NCBI RefSeq assembly: GCF_016802725.1
Contig: NC_052671.1
Coordinates: 12,156,435 to 12,220,434 of the forward strand
Direction: 5' to 3'
Length of the DNA stretch: 64,000 nt
From: Solenopsis invicta
Taxonomy: Eukaryota; Arthropoda; Insecta; Hymenoptera; Formicidae
The notes beneath the pieces are model-generated. The model was not told the DNA's origin. It made no database searches and was given only the letters and a program-made list of their open reading frames with translations. The position numbers and the translations under genes were made by a program. Below, piece after piece: positions 49,780 to 62,509 of the stretch (position 1 is the first letter of the stretch; each line of letters opens with the position of its first letter).

Positions 49780-52445
49780 CTCCTTTTTCTATAGCATTTT
49801 ATAGTATTCCAACTTTAAACAAAGTATATGCGAGTAACATTCGCAAACCGACATGTTCGAACGTATTTTGTCCAGTTTTTTTATATAAAATACTCACAAA
49901 AAAAGTTTCACTTACACACTATATGGGTCGCATTGACCCTAACAAAACTTTGCTGCCGTGCCGTTCGAATTCTAGTTGACCAAAAAAGTTGATCAATCAT
50001 ATCAATCGAAAGAGGAGATTTCAAACTTTTTTTACGTCTTGGTCCGAACCTCCTATCTCATTCCGTCTTCACATAGCAAGCGTTCAAAACTTCATATGGG
50101 GTCTCTCAGACCCACTTACGTGTTTAAGGGTTAAATTTAAAGTACTTACTTTAAATTCACAATATACAAAATTGCGCCCGTGCCTCTAAAGGTTGTGGAC
50201 CAGTGTCAAATCACTGCAAAATAATAACGCCTGCGTAATAATAACGCCCGCGATAACACGTGCAAACGTACGGCTTCATTGAGACTGCATTTTTGGCGCA
50301 TTATTTATATGTTGAATACAAGGAAAAAACGTTAAATTTAGCTTTTTATTATCTTTCTGATTTCGTTCAATACTTTATTCAATATTATCTCTTATGATAA
50401 ACAGTGTATGCAATTAATAAACATCTTGTTTGTCGGTTAGATGATAATAACATCCGACGCGTTAATAAGAAGTGCAAGCTGCTTACGCAACAGCTCGTAA
50501 AATTATTTTTGATCTTCTTGCGTAACAAATCAATAAATCAGTGATCCCGTTTTATCGATTTATTCCTATCATATGTGTACGCTGAATCACATGTATGTAC
50601 CTGATATATCGATTCATATGTATCAATTGCAAACGAAAATAGGACATGTGATGCTTGAAAGTTATCTCTTGCTAATCAAAATCATTCGACGTTTATGTAA
50701 CGTTGCATTATACGACGTTTTGTCGCATAAATGTTCGGTAAACAGCCAGAAATGTCCCGATTCAATTATACCTTTTATATATATATAAATATATATATGT
50801 ATATACGACGTCATACCATTTCCAACATTCTTGCGGTGTTTGCAAAACTTGCATACAACGTTAGCGAAACGTTGTATGCATAGATGTAATTCCAGAAACA
50901 TTTTTGTAAGGTCACGGGAACCAGAAATGATCCGTTTAATTTACAATTAATTTACGACGTTTTGTAACGTTTTATTTATAACGTCAATTTAGGCATTAGT
51001 GACGCGGCCAGTATAAATAATACGATGCGAGCGAAGAACATATAATATTTATTCACCTTAATTGAGATTTAATTGTAATATTATTACACAAATACAATTT
51101 TATGATATTTATTACAGTAAATATCAATTTAGGATAAATAAATATTACATGTTATTCTTTGATCGTATTATTACATGCAGTCTACGTCATTAACGTCTTA
51201 TATTTCTACCTTTGATAAGGTATTATATGCGAAATGTACGAATTTACCTAATAAAAACATTATAAATTCAATTTTGTAACCACACATATGTTACGAATTA
51301 AAAATACTTGTAATTTTAATAATTTAGTTGTAAATAAATATATATCAATTTTATTACAGAGGCGAGTACAATATGACACCTTCGCTGAGATGTTTGGTAT
51401 ATATGTATACATAATTATGTGAATAACATACATGTAATGACATATGAAAGGACTTATTAAGAATTAAATAGAATAACATTTCATTAATTGCAAATATTTC
51501 TACTTTAGATTTATATTTTTTTCTTCTTATGAATATATTTTATCTTAAGATACGTATCATAATGTATACATTAATTCTGAGTTTATTAGAATTCCATAAA
51601 CATTTAAGTGCGATTAATTATATCATTTTACGAATTAATATATAACTATAGAAGGTGGTTTATTTTTATTGTATCAAATTTCGATAACAGATTAAACTAA
51701 TTTTAAATGAATTTCTCATTAATAAAGATTATATGTGAAAGGTAATTATTAAAATACCTAATCTTAAAAATCAAAATCTACAAAATGATTTATTTATTTT
51801 TTTTTTTTTTTCAACAAAATCTGAGAGGAAAGATCTTTTTTTTTTCAGATTTATCAAAGAATCTATAAAGAAATTAATCTGCGGACACTCAATGCTTAGA
51901 CTTAAAAGGTTTTCAAATTGTCACGTTCAATATAAATGAAAAGACATTTCAGTATCGATTGTCAACAGGTGAGCGTATATACGAGTACACGCGCTTTAAA
52001 ATACTCTCTACCATTCTCTCTCGCAGATTGTTTTTTAACAGCTCGTATGCGTCACATACGAAAAAGGAAATTGAAAAGCAACATACAACGTTTTGACCCC
52101 ATCGATCCTCTTACTAGTCGTTAATTTGAATTAACATTCTTAGATTAATTAAAGCCTCTTAATTATCACATCGAGCATTTGTTATTTAACTCTGTGTACA
52201 CTATACGTAAACATTATTATCGACATTGTGGAACGCACGCCGTTTTGTGCCACGCGATATTAACATTAAATTGCACAAAGCGCGATTAAACTAATTGAGT
52301 AATTAAATGAATCGTTAACGGTATTTCATGTGCGATTGATTCATCAACGATATTATCGTTTTACGTGGCGCCACATAACACTACACAGAAACACGATAAG
52401 CTAGTGTAAAGAGATAAAACGTCTCCTTACAATTTACGATTAATA
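49780..52445. other. Inserted spacer, no gene recognised
   Basis: Slightly more GC-rich than its surroundings. A 12-bp perfect hairpin (GCATACAACGTT and its complement, 50850-50878) is present. Short frames exist but show no family feature and poor context. Confidence 0.35.
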
Positions 52446-52612
52446 TTATATATTATTTGTTATGCTTTTAAAAAGCGAGGTATTAGTCAGTTGACTATAA
52501 GCGAAAAATAACTTTTTCTCTCTATCCATGAAAAATAATTTTTGTTTTTCATAACAATCTATAATCTGTAATATACTTTTTAGCATATTACTTAATCTCA
52601 TTTGATCCTCTC

Positions 52613-52849
52613 TTACAGCACTGTACGTTTTGTACACATGTGCGAAAGGAGAGAGCACGCATGGTTACAGCACAGTATCACCGTTTTAGTTTCATTTTTT
52701 AATCTTTTTTCAAAATTAATATTATCTGCTGGATCATAATTTGTAATTTGTACTTCTAATTTATATATTTCGTCAGTGATTGACCCATCATAAGTTCTGC
52801 ATTTATTTGATAGAGCATTGAAAGCTGTTTTCATGAAACCGTAAATCAC
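52613..52849 (-). other. Unidentified exon-like open frame
   Basis: On the minus strand a good acceptor (TTATTTTCTTAG) leads into about 78 open codons reading IYGFMKTAFNALSNKC and later NFEKRLKNETKTVI. An overlapping frame (52446-52658) continues with TYSAVREDQMRLSNMLKSIL, so one frameshift would join them. The pattern of a long amphipathic loop is faintly like an insect chemoreceptor loop, but I cannot assign it. It ends exactly where OR-fossil DNA resumes. Confidence 0.25.
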
Positions 52850-52929
52850 TAAGAAAATAATTTATTTTAATGAATATATGTATAATAATATAAAGTTCAT
52901 ATTTCTAATAATATTAAGTAATGTATCAC

Positions 52930-53240
52930 AATATTATAATATTGTATATATTAATACTTACTTTACTCTTTTATTAAATTTTTGCCAAATCTCGATTTTG
53001 ATGGTTAGATTTTTTCATCAATAATAATTGATCATCATAATAATGTTTTTGCAATTCATCAGTAAAATAAATAATTTACAGCAAAAAGTGAACATAGCGA
53101 TTAGTACAAAAAAATTATCAAAAAATTTATTAGCATTATTCACAATTAGTATTACACCGATAGTAGAAAGAACAAAAAAGATGTTAATAAGTACGAAATT
53201 ATAAAAAAGATGTAATATATAAAATTAATATCGTATTTTA
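52930..53240 (-). pseudogene. OR exon 1 fossil in the 3' flank of H
   Basis: Counterpart of the fossils 3' of E, F and G: AATTTTTGCCAAATCTCGAT, ATAGCGATTAGTACAAAAAA and ATTAGTATTACACCGATAG correspond to exon 1 of the E-I group. Frame lost. The upstream intron remnant continues at 48367-48541 on the other side of the 4.3-kb insertion. Confidence 0.55.
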
Positions 53241-53402
53241 AATACACTCGAAAACGAGTGTTTATTTTCTATAACGTAATATAAATGTTAATTCTGAAGA
53301 CTAATTGTCACTATCTACTTTCATTTTTTTTTCCCTTTCTTAAATTGATTTTGTAATATGAGTAGCAAATTCCAGTAGCAATTTTGTTGACATCTTTCAC
53401 AA

Positions 53403-55730
53403 TTATTTATCCATATGTTGAAGTAAGTTGTAAGTAGAGTACGACATCTTAAGTATCTAAAATACATAATTCTTATTAAAATATAAATTATAAATGTTCA
53501 TATTATATAATTAATAAGTTTGCAGCTAATTTTGCTAACAATATTATTAGATTTTATCAATAAACTTATATAATGCTGAATTTACTTATATTGTTTTAAA
53601 TTTGTTTAATAAGCTACAAACTTTAATTTATTAATTAATTCAAAATTTATTTAAATGTTTTAAAGTTTTTTAGTAATATATAAGTATATTATCTATAAAG
53701 CTCTATTTAAATGCATAAAAATTAAGTATATCTGATAATAAAATTTGTTGACAAAATTAGTCTAAATAATATCTATACTAACATTCATGAAGGAATTGAG
53801 ATTCATAGGAATAGTATAGGCACACTTTATTTGAATAGGCACAAGGGCTCGTTTCATTATTATCATTAAAGATTTTTTACTATTTTCGTTTAATGTCATC
53901 CACTTTATTTCGAAAATTTTTTCAACCATTTCATAACTCTACTGAAATATATAAAATATATTTATACATTCATCATTGTGTAAGCGATAATGAAAACTTA
54001 AGTTACTTGATATACACCTTTGATATCTTAATTATTTGTATGCTTTCACATTTCGAGATAGCGTCAAAAAGTTTCCAGATTAAAGCTATGTAAAATTTTA
54101 AATTTACCGTAGGTAAATTAGTCTTACTGGCAATTATCAACTTCAAAGTTAACTTTGATTTATTTCCAAAAATGTAAATAAAAAAATGATAGAGCATAAC
54201 ACTACTAAAAAAATTAAAAAAGAATCGTAGGCAATGCTTGGCAATCGTTAAAAATAATTTCCAGCAAGTATTTTTTATAATGATGGAACACTGGAACTAG
54301 TGTATTAATGCTCATTCAAGAATAATTCTTGATTGAAAAAAGTTTAGATATTTTTTGTATTAATTTTGCATGTATTTTATACTAAAATGCATATTTATAG
54401 ATATATAAATTACCAAACCTTTACTTTTACTTCGTTCCCATACCAACAATATAAAAATAGTTATGTTAACATGCAACACATATATAATATTGTTTCAAGA
54501 TATTTAGCTTTGGATGTTGTTTTACTTAAATGATAAAGGCTAAAACATATCATCATTGTACTCATTACAAATTGTACAGTTGTAGTCAAACTAAACTTTG
54601 CATTTACAATAACAGCAAATCTAAAATTTAACGATTTAGCTTAGAAAAAATTATAAAGTATTTTAATAAAATAAATTTATTAAAAACAACGACATTACGA
54701 TATATGTTAATAGTTTTAACAATATTATGTTATACAAAATTTTGTAAAATTTATAAAAACACGACTTAACTTGAAAATATGATAATGTTGATAAACGCAA
54801 TCGCGAAGAACACTTGAATAAGATATAATTTTTTTTAAGCGATACGTCAAAATCTCAATTTGGCAGCAAATGTGGAACAATAATCCGCAGATGAATGTAT
54901 CACAACCAATACTTAAGAATATTGCGGCAATCATGCCTATCATTTGATGGGTGTACGTTATATAAAAAAGTATTGCCGACGAATAATCAAAGGGCACCCA
55001 AGCTTTATACATTAATTTTTTATTTCTGAAGTTCATAAATAAAGAAGACAATATCACAATTGACACTGTTACTATTCCCAGATGTATAAAACGCCAAGTA
55101 TTAATTCTAAAATAATTAAAAAATATATTTTCTGCTAATTCTAAAAAATAGTTAATTTTTAATAACTCTATATCTATTATATTCTACTTCATAATATTAT
55201 TTATAATAAAAAATAATTTATTAATTAAGCATATTAAAACTGTTAAAATAATAAAAGAAAGTAAGTAAATTAAATCATTATGCAAAATAATACATGTATG
55301 TTCAGTTTCAATAGTTATAATATCATTAAATAAAACATTATTATATCATTTAATTTAACTCTACTTACTGTATGCTTTTATCAAATTTATACAAAATTTT
55401 TATTTCAGTCGATTCCGATGGTCTACAGGGTTTATCCATCAGTATATCGACTAGCATAATAATGCTTTTGCGATTTATTAACAAAACAAGTAATTTACAG
55501 CAAGCAGAGCACAAAGCGATTAGAGTAAAAAAATTATCGGAAATATCTTCAGCATTACTCAAGGTCAGGATTACATCTACCAATTGCGATATCATAAAGG
55601 TGTTTACTAATAAAAATATTGTGCTCGTATACACGTCGTAGGCTAAGCGTTTATGTAACGATGACCAAGAATGCGGTCGCCAGCACCCAAATATCATTAA
55701 AAAATTGAAAGTTGGTTTAAGAACTTGCAC
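53403..55730 (-). pseudogene. Odorant receptor H, pseudogene (start loss and nonsense)
   Basis: All five exons are present with correct GT-AG borders and phases: 55369-55730, 54771-55106, 54419-54620, 53783-53938, 53403-53456. Two lesions are visible. The codon at the place of the ATG (55728-55730) is GTG, with an in-frame TAA upstream; the next in-frame ATG is codon 12. In exon 3 the Gln of LTQLF is TAA at 54461-54463, cutting the protein within the sixth membrane segment and removing TM7. Everything else is open, including exon 4 (SYEMVEKIFEIKW, MNLNSFMN) and exon 5 (LLQHMDK). Decay is therefore recent. Sequencing error or stop readthrough are alternatives for the TAA; two independent lesions argue for a true pseudogene. 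Nearest relative is G. Confidence 0.85.
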
Positions 55731-56034
55731 TTTAAAAGATTATATTCTTTGATGTCATCTATGAAGCACACATACTTACAATATTAATAAATTTTAATTT
55801 TAATTATTTCGATTTTATCAATAAGTATTTATTCTGCTTTTATTATTATAAAAGATTAAAAAATATTTTATTTTTTAATATTTACAAACATTATTTATAT
55901 ATAAATATAAATAACGTTTGTAAATATATTATATTTATTAACGAGGTTTCTCATTAATCTAACAATTCAAAGTTAACATTGCATATTTGTGTGAGATATG
56001 ATTAAAATCATTATTAGTACAAAGAAGAAAATGC

Positions 56035-56250
56035 ACTTACAACAGTCAAAACTGATAAGTATTGCACGCAATCTCTAGGATGACTGACAAACATCGATAG
56101 TCTATAGCCTTGCTATGATCTAATCTCTTAGATGTAGATAGAATACTTTTTTATGCTTTGTAGTTGCTAACTCCATTATTCAGCCAACGTATCCCTCGCA
56201 ATACATCCCTCGTGAAATAATTTTTTCATGACTTAACATGCAAATTCACA
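56035..56250 (-). promoter_or_regulatory. Conserved 5' flank block of pseudogene H
   Basis: Carries TGACTGACAAACATCGATA with GTCTATAG (56100-56107), ATCCCTCGCAATACATCCCT and ATGCAAAT (56238-56245), in the same order as E, F and G. The block is still well kept although the coding part is broken, which fits recent inactivation. Confidence 0.45.
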
Positions 56251-56799
56251 GTAATAAATTTTGCAATCTCATAATATAGTTCACATACGACATAATTTTG
56301 TCTTTAAATGCAGTAATGCTTTTCAGAAAAGTAAGAGAAATACGAAACAAAATAATAAAATACCTAACAGATAATTATATATAATCGATCTTTATGTAAT
56401 ATAGATCTGGCTATGTTATACTTCTGTGATAAACTCTAGATATTTAAATTTTAAATGAAACTCAGATCATTTTCTAACTTGACGGTGCTGTTACTTCTTT
56501 AGTGCGTTAATCTCCCTTTATTTTTATAATTTTTCTTTATTCACATATATTTATTATATCGCTATCATATTATTTATCCTACAAATCTATTTTTGTTGGT
56601 AAAAGAAAATGGCCAATATAATATAGTAATATAGTAATATAGTAATAATATAGTAATACAATAACAATAATATAAAAAGAAACAATTAAACAAAAGTAGT
56701 TTTAGGCATTTTTGTTTAAATAGCACCTTTTTAAATAATGTAAATTTAATGTAAATTTGTAAATTAAACTACAATATAATTAAGAATTATTAAAAGTTA

Positions 56800-57490
56800 A
56801 ATAGTTAATCAACAAAATAATCATAGTGGTCCATAAACATTAGTAGTCCATAGGAAGCTTTAGTGTAATCTTTGACTGTCGATAGTCAAATCCTGTAAAA
56901 TTTTTTTTTTACATAATTATATATAATTACACATGAAATATATACATATATATTAAAATAGACATAATTATGCATGATGTTTATATCTAATTATACATAA
57001 TGGTTGCACATAATTTTCTGTAATTATTTTATATAATAATAAAAAATTATATGCAATTGTATAAAATTATATATAATTATATGTATGTATATAAGATTCA
57101 ATGTATAATCATACTAGTCATCCTTGATGATTAGTTGAATTAACATTTGATATGCACATTATACCAACATTACGTAAGAAACGAAGATATGGATTATTTT
57201 ATCTTTATGAATCTTAATATAACTAATTCACCTATATTTACACTTATACTTTCCGTTACCTTAGAAATATTTTATTTGTCATTACCAGCCTTTATGTTAT
57301 TGTATAGTAACATAATTTATTTTTTCTATTAATTTTAAAAACTACAGCTTTTGAGTACTATTATATTTTAATTACATTACACTAAGTAAATAAAAAAAAA
57401 ACAACGTAAGCAATAATATATAAATAAATGTTAATAAACGTGAAACTAAAATAATAAAGAGATGAAACATAGTAGAATAAATTATACATT
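56800..57490 (-). pseudogene. OR fossil fragments between H and I
   Basis: A short piece at about 56800-56900 (GAAGCTTTAGTGTAATCTTT) recalls the exon 1 fossil at 31880-32130. One at about 57395-57490 (AATGTTAATAAACGTGAAAC) recalls the tail of the exon 1 fossils 3' of F and G. An AT-rich region of short TATATAATTA repeats at 56900-57090 lies between. Both are very decayed. Confidence 0.35.
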
Positions 57491-57640
57491 TAGATATGTA
57501 CATATATATTTTTTTAATACGTAATTTGAGTGTTAATTAAATTATGAAATCTTAATTATCTTTCTCCTTTTTTCCAGTCTCTACACAGATTTGTTTTCGT
57601 AATATGAACAGCCCTTTGATTCTATCAGTCTTTTACTTAA

Positions 57641-60600
57641 TTATTGCCGCATTTGTTGAAACAAGTTGTAAGTGGAATACGACATCTTAAGTATCTAGAA
57701 TTAAAAGAAACTTGAATTAATATAGGGGAAACTGTGATTTAAAGTTGATTAACTTTTTAGTTTCAAATTTTTACAGACTAAACAAATTTATCGAATAAAA
57801 TAAATCATAAAATAAAAATAATCATTATATTCAATACATTGGATTTTAATATTAATTACATGTAATACTGAACGTCTTTATATTATTTGAGGTTTATTTC
57901 ATAAGCAGCGTGCATATAATTTCAATTTATTAACTTATTCAAAATTTGTTTAAATCTTGTTAACTATTCAGTAATACAATAAACCAATTTATAAATTATT
58001 TCTGACTTAAAGTAAAATGACAAATTTAAGTATTTTTTAAAATTAAATTTGTTAAAATATTTACTAGTAATATCTATACTTACACCCATAAAAGAATCAA
58101 GATTTACAGGTATAACATAAGCACAGGTAATCTGAATGGGCACAGTTGTTCGTCTCATTATTATCATCAAAGACTTCTGGTTATTTTTGTCCAATCTCAT
58201 CCACTTCGTTTCGAAAATGTTATCTACCATTTGATAACTCTACTAAAATATGTAAAATATATCTATGGACACACACATCATTTGTATAAAAGATATTTAT
58301 ATTATCAGTATACTTCAATTAGTATTCTACTTCATTTAACTTCAAAATTGTTAACATATAATAATAAATATATTAATTTTTTTATAATATAATAAATATA
58401 TTATATGTAAATAATAAATAGACTGATTATATTTGATATACTTAAATTGATAATTATTAGTGCTAGAACTGTCGCATTCATTAATGAAAAACTTAGATGT
58501 TTAAATTACATACGTATTTTATATTACAATACGTTGCATATTATCATACCTTTACCTTTACTTCGTTACCATACCAGCAATAAAGAAAAATTTGCGTTAA
58601 TACACACGATGTACATAATAGCGATTCAGCGTATTTAAGTTTTGCTGTTGTTTCACTTATTTGATAAAGGCCGAAACACATTATTATTGCAGTCATTAGA
58701 AATTGAACACCAATAATCAGATTAAACTTTGTATTTAAAATGAAAGCAAATCTAAAATTTAATATTTTTGGACAAAAATATGTTAAAACAAAATATTATG
58801 TTATATATTTATTATATGTACATCACACAAAAAAAGTAGCACAAGTCAAAAATATATTACAAAATTATCTTTTTTCAAAAATATAAAATTGTTTAGAAGA
58901 GAGAACAAAAATTACGTATTTTAAAATTATTGTAATAAACAGAAAGAAACTTATTGTCAAAGCTAATCATAAATTACTTTTTTAAATTATCTAGAATTAA
59001 TATAACCATTTATTATATTTTGATGTCTTATTAGAAATTCTTGTTTTATTTTTTGTATTTATTTTTTGCTTTTAATCTACATTTTCTTTTTTTATTGGTT
59101 GTACTTTAAAATTTAAGTTAGTCATCTTTTCTGAACAAAATTGCAACGTTATACTCGTTGGTAGATGGGACTCTAAAATTGTACATTGTTCTTGACTTAT
59201 TATAGAACATTATTTGAATTTAATATTATTTGAATTCTGGTCCTAGCGATTAACGGACTCACGCAAACATTTGAATTCAATCTATTTTATTTCCTCTGAT
59301 TGAAGGTCGATATATTTAAAACATAATTTGCACATAATACTAAATTAGAAAATTTTTTCTTGTATTACTTTTCTTGCAGGAGTGCCATATATGTATTATA
59401 TATATAGAAAGATTGTCAATACCGACATACTATTTTGTTTTTTAATTATATTGAGTAAGTGCAAAAATTCGTGTTTGATTCTAAGACATTATTAGGAAAA
59501 TTGTATAGTATTTTGACTATTTTGTTATTATTATGATATGTATTGTTCATCTATGGTGAAACGATATATTCAATGATCACTTAAATAAAAACTCGTGTGT
59601 CTTTATTGAGTTTACAATGTAAAAAATTTTTTGGAAATGAGCAAAAAAAGTCGTATTTACGGTACATTATGCTTTACGAATTTCGGAAGAGTGTAATTGT
59701 TGGAACTATTATATTATACAAGATACCTATCAGAATCGTACACCAGCAATTCGAACTATTAAGAAATAGTTTGCAAATTTTAGACCTGATAATTTCCATT
59801 TTGACGATCAACCGCGCTCTGGTAAATCTTTTGACACAAATGATGATATTGTGCGCAATTTATGCAAAATTATTTACGAAGAGATTATTTTCATTTGAAG
59901 AGATTCTTTAGAGATTCAACATTGAAAGAACAATAGCATTTCGACATTTAAAAAGATTGCAAATTGTTAGTATTTTACTGAGTATCTAAGCAGATTATTT
60001 TTCAATCAGTATCAATCACATTTAGTCTCTGAAAAACAACAAGGGTATCACTTTAAAAAACTCATGTCGATATTGACAACTTCTCTCTATTTCAAGACTC
60101 GGCGTTGCTCATTTCTGCCGTAGACCATTAACTTTAAACGGATCCAAACTAAAAATGTGCAATGCGTGCCGCAAATTCTGTTCCATTTTAAACAATTAAC
60201 CTATATATGTATACACGGGATCATCATGGGTTAGCTGCGTTTCAGTTTTCTATAATGCACCTAACATATCTTTAATGAAAATGAAAATGTTGAGAACTTT
60301 AGATGACTAGGCATTAAGACCCCGTCTACACACAGACTAATTATTTAAAAGATGTTATATCCACATCTTTTGTTATATACACTCAGAAAAAAAATTTTTA
60401 ATAAAAGAATACATTTTTTTTAAATCATACATTTTGATGCAAGCAATTTGTCCTGTTTAAGTAAAAATATTAACTTTTAAATAAATATTATCTCAAGTAT
60501 ATGATTTTGTAGTTTTACATTTTTTACATTTAAATAATGATTTTACAAATGGGATAATAATATTATTATTTTAATTAAATTATTTTTTTAGATTAAAAAT

Positions 60601-62145
60601 CTGAATATCTTCTTTAAAAATATTCTAACAATAAATATTTTCTAAAATTGAAAGAAAAAATTATTTCTTCATTTTATTTACATAAAACATAAATATTTTA
60701 ATTTAAAAAGAAATTATTACTTGACTGCAAGTAAATAAGCCATTAAGAATTACTGAATAAATAATTTTTTGTGTTTAATCAAATTTTTTGGTATTAAAAT
60801 ATTTTTTCTCCCAGTGTAAAAGATATAAAAGAAAGAATTTGCAAAATTTGCAAAATTATAAGGCTTAACCTGAAAATATTATAATGCTGAAGTACGCAAT
60901 CACGGATAATGTTTGAATAAGATATAATTTTTCTCAAACGATAGGTCAAAATTTCAATTTGACAACAAATATGGAATAACAATCCACAGATGAGAGTATC
61001 GCAACCAACGTTTACGCAAGCTGCAATAATTATGCCTATCAGTTGATAAATGTATGTTAGACAAAAAGGTACCGTTGACGTATAATCAAATGGTAACCAT
61101 GCTCTGAACATTAATTTCCTTTTCCCAAAATTTATAAATAATGAAGATAGCACAATATTAAAGATTGATATCATTGCCAAATATACATAGTATTTAGTAT
61201 AAATTCTGAAATAAGTGTAAAATAATATTCAGTTATAATAATTTTGCAAAATTTTATGTATCAATTTCTATTATTTATATTTATATTTATTAACTTAAAA
61301 GACAATATGTTTTTGTAATTATTTAGTACAAGAAATAATGTAGTAATAGGGAATAAAATAAATTATATTAAAATACATTTAATGTAACTTACTAATCATA
61401 ATTTATATTATTAGTATAAATTATTTATTAAATTGCAATTTTATTGTATTTTATTATTTGTTTTAGCTTGTTTCTTGGCATTTTTAGCTGTTTATTCTAG
61501 ATTAAATTATCATGTTACCGTAAGTAATTGTCACATTAAATCTAACGATAACTTTACATCTCTAATTGTACTGTTTCATTGTCGCAAACTTTCGAAACAT
61601 TTTCTATTTTTTTAATAAATTTTAATGAATATCGAGCGTCAGTTAAAATATTTTGAAGATATAATACATGTTAAAATCAAGATCATTAATAGTAGATTCC
61701 TTATACTAAATAATTACCTTGAATACTTTTAATAGCATTAAATGTAAAAACAAAATATTACAATATTGTTTCTTAACACTTACTGTATATTTTTATCGAA
61801 TTTATACAGAATCTTCATTTCAGTTGATGTCGACGGTTTACATGGTTTCTCCATTAAAATGTTGATAAGAATGAGAATGTTTTTACGATTAATGAGCAAA
61901 ACAAAATATTTACAACAAACATTGAAAACAGAAATTAGTATATAAATATTATCGAAAAACTCAGAAGCATTATCCGTGGTCAAAAGTACATCAATTAATT
62001 GCGTTAACATAAAACTATTTAATAAAAAAGTTATTATACTTGTATGTATGTGATATATTATGCGTTTATATAGCGACGCCCAAGAATCCGGTCGCCAGCA
62101 TCCGAATAGCGTTAAAAGTTTAAAATTAAACTTAAGGATGCACAT
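57641..62145 (-). CDS. Odorant receptor I, complete, 5 exons, 369 aa
   Basis: Seven-transmembrane insect odorant receptor, the most divergent member of the second subgroup. Exons: 61784-62145, 60870-61205, 58550-58751, 58084-58239, 57641-57694; 1110 nt, open, all GT-AG. Start ATG at 62145 (MCILKFNFKLL); stop TAA at 57641-57643. Signatures: GCWRPDSW, CDTLICGLLFH, QIEILTYRLRK, LTQIFLYCWYGNEVKVK, VNLDSFMG, ILKMSYSTYNLFQQMRQ. Exon 3 has no early Met and is easy to miss; it reads FAFILNTKFNLIIGVQFLM without a stop. Intron 2 is 2118 bp because of a mariner relic. Its 5' flank keeps the GTCTATAG and CCCTCG words but lacks the ATGCAAAT octamer of E-H. Confidence 0.88.
59590..60250 (+). mobile_element. 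Decayed mariner-like transposon in intron 2 of OR I
   Basis: The broken plus-strand frame reads LRYIMLYEFRKS near 59655-59690, the helix-turn-helix start typical of mariner transposases. Further on, in another frame, comes FDDQPRSGKS with TNDDIV, the family's linker, then FNIERTIAFRHLKRL. Several frameshifts. It expands intron 2 of gene I. Confidence 0.55.
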
Positions 62146-62509
62146 TTTTTTTCAGATGATATTTTCTGATATTATCGGTGTTATCTGTAAAATACATAAC
62201 ACGTACAACTAATTATTACAAACTTTCTGTAATTTAAAATGTTATTAAATATTGAATTCCTTCAACATATCTTAAAAGTAATTTGCAATTTTGACAATTA
62301 AAAAGATTGCTTTTATATTTATTATTACAAGAATTAAAAAAATATATTTTTTTTTATCATTTTACAAAAATATTATGTGTCTATTATATTTGCAATTAAG
62401 AAAATTCTTCGACAGATATAAATTGAATATTATATATTTGTTAGAGATACAAATATGATTTTATATAACAGATTTTATATAACAAAGTTTAAATATAAAA
62501 AAAAACTTT

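Noticed and set aside
55728..55730. GTG as a working start codon for receptor H, or TTG at 563-565 as the start for A
   Set aside because: Nuclear animal genes rarely start at GTG or TTG. For A an aligned ATG exists at 544; for H the paralogs have ATG at that place, so it is read as a lesion.
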